From BP-464 sp963825415 (lineage in GTDB: Bacteria; Actinomycetota; Thermoleophilia; Solirubrobacterales; Solirubrobacteraceae): a stretch of DNA of 64,000 bases. A program made the position numbers and the translations under genes. Shown one piece after another: positions 7,620 to 16,122 of the stretch; the first letter of the stretch is position 1, and each line of letters starts with the position of its first letter. The notes under the pieces are model-generated. The model saw only the letters and a list, made by a program, of their open reading frames with translations, was not told the DNA's origin and searched no databases. Where the stretch lies: positions 62,001-126,000 of the forward strand of contig CAWGTD010000014.1 in the NCBI GenBank assembly GCA_963825415.1. Direction: 5' to 3'.

Positions 7620-9485
7620 GTGTGCGGGATCGCCGGGCTGGCGGCGCTCGACGGCGGCGGCGGTGGACCCCGCTCCGCTGGAGCGCATGCTCGCAGCGCT
7701 CGCCCATCGCGGCCCCGACGACGAGGGCCGCTGGGTCCAGGGACCGGTCGCGCTGGGCAACCGCCGTCTGTCGATCATCGATCTGGACGGCGGCCACCAG
7801 CCGATGGCCTCCGAGGACGGTCACGTCGTCTGCATCCAGAACGGCGAGATCTACAACCACGTCGAGCTGCACGAGGAACTCGAGCGCCTCGGCCACCGCT
7901 TCGCCACCCGCTCCGACACCGAGGTCCTGCTGCACGGCTACGAGGCCTGGGGCGACGGGCTGCTCGAGCGTCTACGCGGCATGTTCGCGATCGCGCTGTG
8001 GGACAGCCGCGAGCGCCGGCTGCTGCTGGCCCGCGATCGCTTCGGAATCAAGCCGCTGTACTGGAGCACCGCGGGCGGCGTGCTCGCGTTCGCCTCCGAG
8101 CTGAAGGCGCTGCGCCACGTGCCCGGGATCGGCTCGGAGCTCGATCCGGACGCGCTGGAGGCCTACCTGGCCTTCAACGCGATCCCCGCCCCGCTGTCGA
8201 TCTTCCGCGACGTGCGCAAGCTCGGGCCCGGCGAGCTGCTCGAGTGGCGGCCGGGGGCCGAGCCGGTCGTGCGCCGGTGGTGCCGCGTGAGCCCGGCAAA
8301 CGCGAACGCGCTGCGCCGCGAGCCCGAGGCCAACCTCGCCGACGAGCTGCGCGCCCGGCTGCGCGACTCGGTCCGCGCCCACCTCGTCTCCGACGTGCCG
8401 GTGGGCGTGTTCCTCTCGGGCGGCGTGGACTCCGGCACGCTCGCCGCGCTGGCGGCCGAGGAGACGCCGGGCCAGATCTCCACGTTCTCGATCGGCTTCG
8501 AGGAGCAGTCCTTCGACGAGCTGGAGCTGGCGCGGCTCGTGGCGGACCGCTACGGCACCGACCATCACGAGCTGGTCGTACGGGTGGGCGGGGCGAGGTC
8601 ATCCAGCTGCTGCCCGAGATCGTCGACGCTTTCGACGAGCCGTTCGCGGACTCGTCCGCGCTGCCCACCTATCTGGTTTCGCGGCTCGCGGCCGAGCACG
8701 TCAAGGTCGCGCTCTCCGGCGAAGGCGGCGACGAGCTGTTCGGCGGCTACTACACCTACGTCGCCGACCTGCTGGCGCCGCGCCTGGCGCCGCTCGCGCG
8801 GCTCGCGCGCCCCTTGGTCGAGCGCGTGCCGTCGGGCTCGGGCCGCGTGTCGCTCGACTACAAGGCACGCCGGTTCGCCCGCGCCGCGCACCTGCCGCCG
8901 CTCGAGCGCCATCACGGCTGGCGGGAGATCCTCGCGCCGGAGCTGCGGGCCGAACTGCTCGACGGCCGGCTGTCGCGCGCGCCGGTCGATCCGCTCGACG
9001 CATGGCGGGCGCATTGGGCCGAGACCGAGGGCGCCGAGCCACTGGCGCGGCTGCAGGACCTCGACATCGGGCTCTACCTGCCCAGCGACCTGCTCGTGAA
9101 GACCGACCGCGCGTCGATGGCCCACTCGCTGGAGGCGCGCGTGCCGTTCCTCGACCCCGCGGTGGCCGAGTTCGCGCTTGCGCTGCCGACCGAGCACAAG
9201 GTGCGCCGGCTGCAGAAGAAGCGGCTGCTGCGCCGAGCGGTCGAGCCGCTGCTGCCACGCGAGGTGGTCCACGGCGCCAAGCGCGGCTTCTCGATTCCGG
9301 CGGCGGCCTGGTTGCGCGGCGAGCTTGCGCCCTTCGCGAGGGAGGTTCTCGGCCAGGCCGTGCTGGTCGACCGCGACGTCGCGCTGCGGTTGCTCGACGA
9401 GCACATAGCGCGCCGCGACGATCACTCCCGGCCGCTGTGGGGCCTGCTGTGCCTCGAGCTGTGGCGGGAGCGCCAGGGCGCGTGA
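7620..9485 (+). CDS. asnB: Asparagine synthase (glutamine-hydrolysing) AsnB-like, two frameshifts
   Basis: Class II glutamine amidotransferase plus ATP-dependent synthetase. The GTG start gives (M)CGIAGL with catalytic Cys2. HRGPDDEG, QNGEIYNH and SDTEVLLHGYEAWG follow in the glutaminase domain, then the PP-loop LSGGVDSG of the synthetase domain, for about 621 residues in total. The reading frame shifts twice. Near 7660, in GGCGGCGGCGGTGG, one base appears extra. Near 8590, between DHHELVV and EVIQLLPEIVDAFDEPFADSS, one base appears missing. Both halves are otherwise intact, so errors are likelier than decay. Its place between glycan genes suggests amidation of a surface sugar or peptide rather than housekeeping asparagine supply. 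It overlaps the next gene by GTGA. Confidence 0.82.
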   Translation: MCGIAGLAALDGGGGGPRSAGAHARSARPSRPRRRGPLGPGTGRAGQPPSVDHRSGRRPPADGLRGRSRRLHPERRDLQPRRAARGTRAPRPPLRHPLRHRGPAARLRGLGRRAARASTRHVRDRAVGQPRAPAAAGPRSLRNQAAVLEHRGRRARVRLRAEGAAPRARDRLGARSGRAGGLPGLQRDPRPAVDLPRRAQARARRAARVAAGGRAGRAPVVPREPGKRERAAPRARGQPRRRAARPAARLGPRPPRLRRAGGRVPLGRRGLRHARRAGGRGDAGPDLHVLDRLRGAVLRRAGAGAARGGPLRHRPSRAGRTGGRGEVIQLLPEIVDAFDEPFADSSALPTYLVSRLAAEHVKVALSGEGGDELFGGYYTYVADLLAPRLAPLARLARPLVERVPSGSGRVSLDYKARRFARAAHLPPLERHHGWREILAPELRAELLDGRLSRAPVDPLDAWRAHWAETEGAEPLARLQDLDIGLYLPSDLLVKTDRASMAHSLEARVPFLDPAVAEFALALPTEHKVRRLQKKRLLRRAVEPLLPREVVHGAKRGFSIPAAAWLRGELAPFAREVLGQAVLVDRDVALRLLDEHIARRDDHSRPLWGLLCLELWRERQGA

Positions 9486-10468
9486 GGATCCTGATCGTCA
9501 GCCAGATGTGGCCGGGGCCACAGGACCCGGACCTGGGCGCGTTCGTCGCGCAGGTGGCGCGCGAGCTCGAGACGCTCGGCCACGACGTCGACCACGCCGT
9601 CCTGGACCGGCGCGGCGGCCCGCCGACGAAGTACCTGGTGCTGGCGGCCCGCGCCGCGCGCCGGCCGCGACCCGACGTGGTCTTCGCGCACTTCCTCGTC
9701 CCGGCCGGGCTCGCCGCGCTGCTCGCCGTGCGCGCGCCGCTGGTGGTCATGGCCCACGGCCAGGACGTGGCCAACGCCGAGCGCCTCGCGCCGATCCGCG
9801 CGCTGACGCGGCTCGTGGTCCGCCGCGCCGCCGGCGTGATCGCCAACTCGGCGCACCTCGCCGGCCGGCTCGAACGCCTGACCGGTGTGACCGCGAACGT
9901 CATCGACTGCGGCGTGGACATGGAGGCCTTCTCCCCCGGCGGGCCGGCGGCCGACTGGCCCGGCGAGCATCCGCGGTTCCTCTGCGTCGGCTCGCTCGTC
10001 GAGCGCAAGAACGTCGTCCGGCTGGCCGACGCGTTCGCCCTTCTCGGAAGCGGCTCGCTCGTCTACGTCGGCGACGGCCCGCTGCGCGGCGAGCTCGAGG
10101 GGCGCGCCGGCGTCCACCTCGCCGGCCGCGTGCCGCACGCCGACGTGCCGCGCTGGATCGCCGCCTGCGACGTGCTCTGCCAGCCATCGCTGCTCGAGCC
10201 GTTCGGCCAGGCCGCGCTCGAGGCGATGGCGATGGAGCGCTCGGTGGTCGCGACACGCGAGGGCGGCCCGCCGGAGTTCGTCTCGCCGGAGGCGGGCGTC
10301 CTGGTCGACCCGCTCGACACCGCCGCGATCGCCGACGGGATGCGGCGCGCGGCCGATCTGCCCTCGCCGAACCGCGCGGCGCGCGAGGCAGCCTCCGAGC
10401 ACGACGTCCAAAGCCGCGCAAAGCTGATGGAAGCTGTCCTGGCGAGTGCCGCCGCGCCAGGACACTGA
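9482..10468 (+). CDS. GT4 family glycosyltransferase
   Basis: A 328-residue retaining glycosyltransferase with GT-B fold. The N-terminal domain begins VRILIVSQMWPGPQDPDLGA, and the C-terminal nucleotide-sugar domain includes FLCVGSLVERKN and the EX7E motif EPFGQAALE near residue 240. It uses a nucleotide-activated sugar; donor and acceptor are not predictable. The GTG start at 9482 overlaps the asnB stop (GTGA). It is the last gene of the glycan operon, and its final codons form the 5' arm of an intrinsic terminator. Confidence 0.87.
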   Translation: MRILIVSQMWPGPQDPDLGAFVAQVARELETLGHDVDHAVLDRRGGPPTKYLVLAARAARRPRPDVVFAHFLVPAGLAALLAVRAPLVVMAHGQDVANAERLAPIRALTRLVVRRAAGVIANSAHLAGRLERLTGVTANVIDCGVDMEAFSPGGPAADWPGEHPRFLCVGSLVERKNVVRLADAFALLGSGSLVYVGDGPLRGELEGRAGVHLAGRVPHADVPRWIAACDVLCQPSLLEPFGQAALEAMAMERSVVATREGGPPEFVSPEAGVLVDPLDTAAIADGMRRAADLPSPNRAAREAASEHDVQSRAKLMEAVLASAAAPGH

Positions 10469-10474
10469 TTTTTT
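10435..10474 (+). terminator. Intrinsic terminator of the surface-glycan operon
   Basis: A perfect 10-bp stem TGTCCTGGCG (10435-10444) / CGCCAGGACA (10455-10464) with a 10-nt loop is followed by CTGA and six T residues (10469-10474). The 5' arm lies inside the last codons of the GT4 gene. It is the clearest rho-independent terminator in the window. Confidence 0.88.
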
Positions 10475-10508
10475 ACCTCGGACTCAGGCCGAAGCGCGAA
10501 CCTGCACC

Positions 10509-10530
10509 TGTCGTTAGTCCCCCAACGACA
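10509..10530 (+). promoter_or_regulatory. Leader hairpin just upstream of a small-protein RBS
   Basis: TGTCGTT (10509-10515) pairs with AACGACA (10524-10530) around an 8-nt loop. It ends two bases before the strong Shine-Dalgarno GGGAGGAG (10533-10540) of the 77-residue gene. It could be a translational control element, an mRNA stabiliser or an operator; only the symmetry is observed. Confidence 0.4.
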
Positions 10531-10547
10531 CAGGGAGGAGCGGCTAC

Positions 10548-10781
10548 ATGCCAAGGATCATCGTGCAGGCAGAAGACCCTGCGCAGGAAGTCGTGCTGTG
10601 GGAGCGCGTGGGCGCCGACGATTTCGACGCCGAGCATTTCCGGCGTTGCCTATGCGACCGGATCGCCTGGGCAGTGCAGGACGCCGAGCAGGTCCAGTCC
10701 GCCCGGGTGCTGCCCGAGTCGGTCGACGAGGATCGCGAGCGATACGCACGCGACCGCTCGCCGGATCCCGTATACGCCTAG
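10548..10781 (+). CDS. Small acidic protein, 77 residues, function unknown
   Basis: Not recognised. The 77-residue product is hydrophilic and acidic (MPRIIVQAEDPAQEVVLWER onward), with a Cys pair in RCLCD and no signal peptide or membrane segment. Support for a real gene comes from the excellent ribosome site GGGAGGAG 7 bases before the ATG, its position after a strong terminator (so it has its own promoter), a leader hairpin, and a codon pattern like its neighbours. Its stop codon shares CTAG with the stop of the convergent glyA gene. Confidence 0.65.
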   Translation: MPRIIVQAEDPAQEVVLWERVGADDFDAEHFRRCLCDRIAWAVQDAEQVQSARVLPESVDEDRERYARDRSPDPVYA

Positions 10782-12085
10782 CCGAGCGCTACTGCGGCGC
10801 CGGTCGTCAGCTGCTCGTAGAGCGGGTGACGGTCGGCGATCGCGGTGACGCGCTCGGCCAGCTCGGCGCGACGCGCGTCGAACTCCGGCGTCAGCGCGAC
10901 GGCGATGATCTCGCCGACCTCGCGCAGATCCTCGACGGACAGGCCGCGCGTTGCGAGCGCGGGCGTGCCGATCCGCAGTCCCGACGACACCGCCGGCGGG
11001 CGGGGATCGAACGGAACGGCGTTGCGGTTGACGGTGATGCCGACGTCGTGCAGCCGATCCTCGGCCTGCTTGCCGTCGAGCTCTGACTCGCGCAGGTCGC
11101 AGAGGACGAGGTGCACGTCCGTGCCGCCGGTCAAGACGTTGACCCCGTGGCCGCGGGCGGGTGGGGACAGAAGCTCGTCGGCGACGGCCTTGGCGCCGTC
11201 GACCGTTCGCTGCTGACGCTCGCGGAACGCCTCGGTCGCCGCGATGCGCAGCGCGACCGCCTTGCCCGCGATGACGTGCTCGAGCGGCCCGCCCTGCTGA
11301 CCGGGGAAGACGGCCGAGTCGATCTTCTTGGCGAGCTCTTCCCGGCAGAGGATCATGCCGCCGCGCGCGCCTCCGAGCGTCTTGTGGATCGTGGTCGTGA
11401 CGACGTCGGAGTACGGGACCGGGTTGGGATGCAGGTCGGCGGCGACGAGGCCGGCGAAGTGGGCCATGTCGACCATCAGCAGCGCGCCGACCTCGTCGGC
11501 GATCTCCCTGAAGCGCTCGAAGTCCAGGAAGCGCGGATAGGCCGACCAGCCGGCGAGCACGAGCTTCGGCTTGCGCTCGCGGGCGATGCGGGCGACCTCG
11601 TCCATGTCGATCAGGCTCGTCTCGCGGTCGACCTCGTACGGCGCGATGTCGTACAGCCGCCCGGACACGTTGATCTTCATGCCGTGCGTGAGGTGGCCGC
11701 CGTGCGGCAGCGCGAGCCCGAGGATCGTGTCGCCCGGCTCGAGCAGCGCGTGGTAGACGGCGGCGTTGGCCTGGGCGCCGGCGTGAGGCTGGACGTTGGC
11801 GTGCTCGGCGCCGAAGAGCTCCTTGGCGCGGTCGATCGCCAGCTGCTCGGAGACGTCGACGTGCTCGCAGCCGCCGTAGTAGCGGCGGCCGGGGTAGCCC
11901 TCGGCGTACTTGTTGGTCAGCACGCTGCCCTGGCACTCGAGCACGGCCTGGGGTACGAAGTTCTCGCTGGCGATCATCTCCAGCGTGTGCTGCTGGCGCT
12001 CGAGCTCGAGGCGCAGGACGTCGGCGATCTCAGGGTCCACCTCGGCGAGGGGCCGGGTGAAGAAGTCGGCGGGCAGGTCGGTCAT
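10778..12085 (-). CDS. glyA: Serine hydroxymethyltransferase
   Basis: A 435-residue cytosolic PLP enzyme that converts serine plus tetrahydrofolate to glycine and 5,10-methylene-tetrahydrofolate. The N-terminal region has ENFVPQAVLECQGSVLTNKYAEGYPGR broken across the expected SHMT blocks, MVDMAHFAGLVAA carries the PLP-contacting Asp and His, and VTTTIHKTLGGARGG carries the Schiff-base lysine. Length is normal for bacteria. The ATG at 12085 follows GAGGAGG by 7 bases. A ZTP-type riboswitch occupies the leader, tying glyA expression to the purine intermediate ZTP/ZMP, a signal of 10-formyl-THF shortage. Confidence 0.96.
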   Translation of the reverse strand: MTDLPADFFTRPLAEVDPEIADVLRLELERQQHTLEMIASENFVPQAVLECQGSVLTNKYAEGYPGRRYYGGCEHVDVSEQLAIDRAKELFGAEHANVQPHAGAQANAAVYHALLEPGDTILGLALPHGGHLTHGMKINVSGRLYDIAPYEVDRETSLIDMDEVARIARERKPKLVLAGWSAYPRFLDFERFREIADEVGALLMVDMAHFAGLVAADLHPNPVPYSDVVTTTIHKTLGGARGGMILCREELAKKIDSAVFPGQQGGPLEHVIAGKAVALRIAATEAFRERQQRTVDGAKAVADELLSPPARGHGVNVLTGGTDVHLVLCDLRESELDGKQAEDRLHDVGITVNRNAVPFDPRPPAVSSGLRIGTPALATRGLSVEDLREVGEIIAVALTPEFDARRAELAERVTAIADRHPLYEQLTTGAAVALG

Positions 12086-12111
12086 GGGCGTTCCCTCCTC
12101 GTCACTGCATG

Positions 12112-12192
12112 GGGTGCCCAGGCGCGCGGCGAGTCTGGAGCCGCCGCTTCCCGGAGGTCTGTTCCTCCCGAGGCGCCAGTCACGGCGGCTGA
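12112..12192 (-). promoter_or_regulatory. ZTP (pfl) riboswitch controlling glyA
   Basis: Read on the minus strand, the leader contains the pfl/ZTP signatures in order: CGTGACTGGCG (12184-12174), a GGAGG/CCTCC hairpin (12168-12153), CCGGGAAGC, a GCGGCG/CGCCGC stem (12147-12126), and GCGCCTGGGCA (12125-12115). ZTP riboswitches usually switch on one-carbon and purine genes such as glyA and purH when ZTP or ZMP accumulates. A possible -10 TACATT (12202-12197) lies just upstream, overlapping the end of rpiB. The glyA ATG is 26 bases downstream. Assignment is by recalled consensus, not by covariance search. Confidence 0.85.
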
Positions 12193-12214
12193 ACCGAATG
12201 TACCAGCGCCGAGC

Positions 12215-12655
12215 TCAGCGGCGCTCGACCTCGCTGATCAGCTCGACCCGCTGCTCGTGACGGCCGCCCTCGAACGCCGTGTCGAGGAAGGTCTCGACGA
12301 TCGCATCGGCGAGCTCGGCGCCGATCCGCCGGCCTGAGAGGGTCAGGACGTTGACGTCGTTGTGGCGGCGCGCGAGCGACGCCTCGCCGACGTCGTGGGC
12401 GTTGACCGCCCGGACGCCGTCGACCTTGTTGGCGACGATGTTCACGCCGACACCCGAGCCGCACACCAGGACGCCGCGCTCGGCCTCGCCGTCGGCGACC
12501 ATCCGCGCGGCGGGCTCCGCGAACAGCGGGTAGTCCGTCGACTCCTCGGAGTCGGTGCCGACGTCTACGACCTCGTGGCCCGCGGCGCGCAGCGCCTCGG
12601 CGACGTGGCCCTTGAGCTCGAAGCCCGCGTGGTCAGACCCCATTGCGATGCGCAC
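12215..12655 (-). CDS. rpiB: Ribose-5-phosphate isomerase B (RpiB/LacAB family)
   Basis: A 146-residue cytosolic isomerase interconverting ribose-5-phosphate and ribulose-5-phosphate in the pentose phosphate pathway. Typical blocks are the N-terminal VRIAMGSDHAGFELK, the active-site CGSGVGVNIVANKV, and ARRHNDVNVLTLSGRRIG. The GTG at 12655 is chosen because RpiB proteins begin at this point; the open frame extends further upstream, but into the epimerase gene. It overlaps the 3' end of the epimerase by 23 bp and precedes the glyA riboswitch. Confidence 0.92.
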   Translation of the reverse strand: MRIAMGSDHAGFELKGHVAEALRAAGHEVVDVGTDSEESTDYPLFAEPAARMVADGEAERGVLVCGSGVGVNIVANKVDGVRAVNAHDVGEASLARRHNDVNVLTLSGRRIGAELADAIVETFLDTAFEGGRHEQRVELISEVERR

Positions 12656-13619
12656 GCGCCAGATCCTCCATTCCGTCGTCCATGGTCCGCACGGGCGCGT
12701 AGCCGAGCTCGGTCCGCGCCCGCGTGATGTCGATGGTGCACTCCTGCGAGGCCAGCCAGTACGCAAGTCGCGTGACCGGCGGCTGGCCGGGCAACGGCAG
12801 CATGCGCCACGCGGTCTCGCCCACCGCCGCGACGGCGCCCGCCACCTGGGCCGGCACGTTCTTGTCGGGCAGGGCGACGTCCTGGGTCGCCAGCAGGCGC
12901 TCCATGAAGTCTCTGAAGACCACCGGCTCGCCGTCGGTGACGAAGTAGACGCCGCCGGGCGCGCCGCGCGTGGCCCCGAGCCACAGCCCCTCGACCACGT
13001 TGTCGACGTGTGTCGTCGACGTCAGGTGCCGGCCGCCGCCGATCCAGGCCCACCGCCCGCGCTGCGCCTCATGGCGCACCGCGGGCAGGATCGTGGTGTC
13101 GCCCACGCCCCAAACGAGCCGCGGCCGCACGACCACGGTCTCGAATCCGTCGCCGCCGGCCTTCAGGACGGCCATCTCCGCCTGCGCCTTGGTCGCGCTG
13201 TAGAGCGCGCGCGAACGCGGCTGCAACGGTGCGCGCTCGTCGACGGCGACGAGCGGCTTGCCGCGCATCAGCGCCGCCTCGGTGCCGACGTGCACGAACC
13301 GCCGAACGCCCGCGCCGCGGCTCGCCGCCAGCGCGTTGCGGGTGCCGCCGACGTTGCCGCGCTCGAAGTCCTTGCGGCTCCCCCAGTCGCCCAGGTGCGC
13401 CGCGGCATGAAAGGCGAGCTCGCAGCCGGCTGCGCCATCGCGCATCGCGTCGACGTCGTCGAGATCCCCGCGGACGGGCTCCGCACCGCGGTCGGCGACG
13501 GTCGCCGCCGAGCCCTCCGATCGCGCAAGCGCGCGAACCGCCCAGCCCTCGCCCAGCAGGCGCCTGATCAGCGCGCCGCCGATGAACCCCGAACCGCCCG
13601 TCACGAACGCGGTGGGCAT
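12633..13619 (-). CDS. NAD(P)-dependent epimerase/dehydratase (extended SDR, 3-beta-HSD-like)
   Basis: A 328-residue extended short-chain dehydrogenase. The Rossmann motif VTGGSGFIGGALIRRLL is at the N-terminus, the DDVDAM region follows the adenine-binding loop, and the catalytic Tyr/Lys are in YSATKAQAE. The later part resembles 3-beta-hydroxysteroid dehydrogenase/isomerase or dihydroflavonol-reductase-like proteins that act on sugars or terpenoid-like alcohols. The substrate is unknown. It is upstream of, and overlapping with, rpiB. Confidence 0.82.
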   Translation of the reverse strand: MPTAFVTGGSGFIGGALIRRLLGEGWAVRALARSEGSAATVADRGAEPVRGDLDDVDAMRDGAAGCELAFHAAAHLGDWGSRKDFERGNVGGTRNALAASRGAGVRRFVHVGTEAALMRGKPLVAVDERAPLQPRSRALYSATKAQAEMAVLKAGGDGFETVVVRPRLVWGVGDTTILPAVRHEAQRGRWAWIGGGRHLTSTTHVDNVVEGLWLGATRGAPGGVYFVTDGEPVVFRDFMERLLATQDVALPDKNVPAQVAGAVAAVGETAWRMLPLPGQPPVTRLAYWLASQECTIDITRARTELGYAPVRTMDDGMEDLARAHRNGV

Positions 13620-13656
13620 CGCGTGAGCCTAGTGTCGTGATTCGGAAGTTCGGTCA

Positions 13657-14232
13657 CTAGAGAGCGGCCGCCACCGTCGTCGCGGGCACGGCGCCCTCGC
13701 GCACGATCGACCACTCGCCCGTTTCTTCGTAAGACGACAGATCGATCACCGTCGACGCGACGCCCGGCAGCTCGCCGGCGTCGAGCACGAGGTCGGCGCC
13801 GGCGCGGATCGAGTCGGGCACCGCGTCGAGGCTGCGAGCGTCGGGGCCATCCGCATGGTTGGCGCTCGACTGCAGGACGGGGCGGCCGACGGCCGCGAGG
13901 GCCGGCAGGTCGGGGACCCGCAGGCCCAGGATCGCACCGCCGCCCGCGAGCGGAAACCGGCGGTCGGGGTCGGGTACCAGCAGCGTGACGGCGCCGGGCA
14001 GCAGGGCGCGGGCCGCGGCCGCCGTCCGCGTGCCGAGCTCCGCTACCGCAGGCTCGACCGCGAAGTACATGACCGCGGCGGGCTTGTCGGCGGCCCGGCC
14101 CTTCAGCGCGTAGAGCCGCTCGACGGCGGCGGGGGCGTGGGGATCGCAGGCGAGGCCATAGACGGTGTCGGCGCCGAACAGCACCACGCCGCCCTCGGCC
14201 ACACAGCGCTCGAACTCCGTGCTCAGCGCCAC
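13657..14232 (-). CDS. L-threonylcarbamoyladenylate synthase (TsaC/Sua5/YrdC family)
   Basis: A 191-residue enzyme that makes threonylcarbamoyl-AMP from threonine, bicarbonate and ATP for the t6A37 modification of tRNAs reading ANN codons. Family blocks are GGVVLFGADTVYGLACDP, LYALKGRAADKP, LPGAVTLLVP, LGLRVPD and PVLQSSANHADG. It is the short form without the Sua5 C-terminal domain. The GTG at 14232 overlaps the end of prmC by 10 bp. The prfA-prmC-tsaC order is a common translation operon in Gram-positive bacteria. Confidence 0.92.
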   Translation of the reverse strand: MALSTEFERCVAEGGVVLFGADTVYGLACDPHAPAAVERLYALKGRAADKPAAVMYFAVEPAVAELGTRTAAAARALLPGAVTLLVPDPDRRFPLAGGGAILGLRVPDLPALAAVGRPVLQSSANHADGPDARSLDAVPDSIRAGADLVLDAGELPGVASTVIDLSSYEETGEWSIVREGAVPATTVAAAL

Positions 14233-15032
14233 GCGACGACCACCCGCTCGATGCCCGCCAGGTCCTCGCGCAGCTCGGTGCGCCCCCATCCGCTCCGCGC
14301 GGCCTGCGCCGCCACCGCCGGCGCCTGCCCCGCTCCCACCTCGACGATCAGCAGCGGCGCGCGCACCTCCTCGACCAGGCGCCGCAGCACGTCGAGTCCC
14401 TCGGGTCCCGCGAGCAGCGCCCCCGTGGGCTCGTGGCGCACTTCGGGGGCCAGGGCGTCACCGGTGGCCACGTAGGGCGGGTTGGAGACGACGACGTCCC
14501 ACTCGCCGGGCGCCACGAGGTCGGCCGACACCCAGTCGACGCTCAACCCCAGCCGCTCGCCGTTGGCGCGCGCCACCTCCAGCGCGTCGGCGGACACGTC
14601 GCTTCCCGTCACCCGCAGGTCCGGCCGCTCGTCGGCGAGCGCGAGCGCGATCGCGCCGCTGCCAGTGCCCACGTCGAGCACGCGGGCGCCGCGCGGAGCG
14701 AGCTCGACCGCCGCCTCGACGACGTGCTCGGTCTCGGGCCGCGGCACCAGCACGCGCCGGTCGACCTCGAGGTCGAGGTGCCGAAAGCCACGCCGGCCGA
14801 CCAGGTAGGCCACCGGCTCGCGCTCCACCGAGCGGCGGCGGACGAGGTCCTGATACGCGCGCACCGCCGGGCCCTCGACGACGAGGTCGGGATCGGAGAA
14901 CAGGGCGGCGCGCTCGACGCCCAGGACGTGGGCCAGCAGCAGCTCGGCGTCCAGGCGCGGCGTGTCGGACCCACCGGCGCCGATCGCCGTGGCCGCCCCT
15001 TCGAGCGCGTCGCGCACGCTCGCTCCCCGCAC
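14223..15032 (-). CDS. prmC: Release factor glutamine N5-methyltransferase
   Basis: A 269-residue SAM-dependent methyltransferase that methylates the glutamine of the GGQ motif in release factors. The N-terminal helical domain is followed by RVLDVGTGSGAIALALA (SAM motif I), GSDVSADALEVARAN, and the substrate-binding NPPY in VVVSNPPYVATGD, with VPRPETEHVVE before motif I. The GTG at 15032 lies 5 bases after the prfA stop, so the enzyme and its substrate are co-transcribed. Confidence 0.94.
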   Translation of the reverse strand: MRGASVRDALEGAATAIGAGGSDTPRLDAELLLAHVLGVERAALFSDPDLVVEGPAVRAYQDLVRRRSVEREPVAYLVGRRGFRHLDLEVDRRVLVPRPETEHVVEAAVELAPRGARVLDVGTGSGAIALALADERPDLRVTGSDVSADALEVARANGERLGLSVDWVSADLVAPGEWDVVVSNPPYVATGDALAPEVRHEPTGALLAGPEGLDVLRRLVEEVRAPLLIVEVGAGQAPAVAAQAARSGWGRTELREDLAGIERVVVAWR

Positions 15033-15037
15033 GGTCG

Positions 15038-16084
15038 TTACGCGGTGGCGCCCGACTGCGCCTCGAGCTTGAGCCGCCGCTCCTCCGCCTGAAGTGCGTC
15101 GGTGAACTCGCCGAGGTCGCCCTCGAGCACCTGCGGGAGGTTGTGCTTGGTCAGCTTGACCCGGTGGTCGGTGACCCGGCCTTCCTGGAAGTTGTAGGTG
15201 CGGATCTTCTCCGCGCGGTCGCCGGTGCCCACCTGCGAGCGCCGGTCGGCGGCGAGCTCGGCCTGCTGCTCGGCCAACGCATGGTCGTACAGGCGCGCGC
15301 GCAGGACGCGCATCGCCTTCTCGCGATTCTGCAGCTGGCTCTTCTCGTCCTGCATCGCGACCACGACGCCCGATGGCTTGTGGGTGATCCGCACCGCCGA
15401 GTCGGTGGTGTTCACCGACTGCCCGCCCGGCCCGGTGGACCGGTAGACGTCGATCTGCAGGTCGTTGGGGTCGATCTGCACGTCGACCTCCTCGGCCTCG
15501 GGCAGGACGGCCACCGTCGCGGTCGACGTGTGGATGCGGCCCTGGGATTCCGTGGCGGGCACGCGCTGGACCCGGTGGGTGCCGCCCTCGTGCTTGAACA
15601 CCGAGTAGGCGCCGTCGCCCTTGATCGCGAAGGAGTACTTGCCCTCGCTGGCCTCCAGCGGCTCGGCCTTGTAGCCGCGGCCCTCCGCGTACTTGCTGAG
15701 CATCCGGTAGACGTCGCCGGCCCACAGGCTGGCCTCCTCGCCGCCGGCTCCGCCCTGGATCTCGATGATCACGTCCTTGTCGTCGGCCGGGTCGCGCTCG
15801 ACCATCGCCAGGCGCAGCTCCTCCTCCAGGCGCTCGCGCTCGGTGCGCGCCGCCTCGAGCTCCTCGCGCATCTCCTCGCCCTCGTCGACCAGTTCGCGCG
15901 CCCCCTCCTCGTCGCTGCGCGCGTGGCGCCACTCGGCGGCGAGCTTCGAGGCGGCCTCGAGCTGGCGGTACTCGCGGCCCACCTCGGCAGCACGGCGGCG
16001 GTCACCCAGAACCTCGGGGTCGGACATCAGCTTCTCCAGCTCGGCGAACCGCTGTTCGATCTGTTCGACGAGGCCCTCGATCAT
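15038..16084 (-). CDS. prfA: Peptide chain release factor 1
   Basis: A 348-residue class I release factor reading UAA and UAG. The peptidyl-tRNA hydrolysis motif GPGGQSVNTTDSAVRITHKP is present, as are the N-terminal coiled region and the RF1-style end GRVTDHRVKLTKHNLPQVLEG. Length is normal. It is the first gene of prfA-prmC-tsaC and divergent from the lyase gene at 16123, with only 38 bp between them. Confidence 0.95.
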   Translation of the reverse strand: MIEGLVEQIEQRFAELEKLMSDPEVLGDRRRAAEVGREYRQLEAASKLAAEWRHARSDEEGARELVDEGEEMREELEAARTERERLEEELRLAMVERDPADDKDVIIEIQGGAGGEEASLWAGDVYRMLSKYAEGRGYKAEPLEASEGKYSFAIKGDGAYSVFKHEGGTHRVQRVPATESQGRIHTSTATVAVLPEAEEVDVQIDPNDLQIDVYRSTGPGGQSVNTTDSAVRITHKPSGVVVAMQDEKSQLQNREKAMRVLRARLYDHALAEQQAELAADRRSQVGTGDRAEKIRTYNFQEGRVTDHRVKLTKHNLPQVLEGDLGEFTDALQAEERRLKLEAQSGATA

Positions 16085-16122
16085 CGCTCCGAGCGTACTG
16101 TCCGCGCCGGTAGGGTCGGCCT

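Noticed and set aside
7620..9485. asnB as a pseudogene
   Set aside because: Two single-base shifts but all catalytic motifs intact, and similar shifts occur in essential rpoD, so error is likelier.
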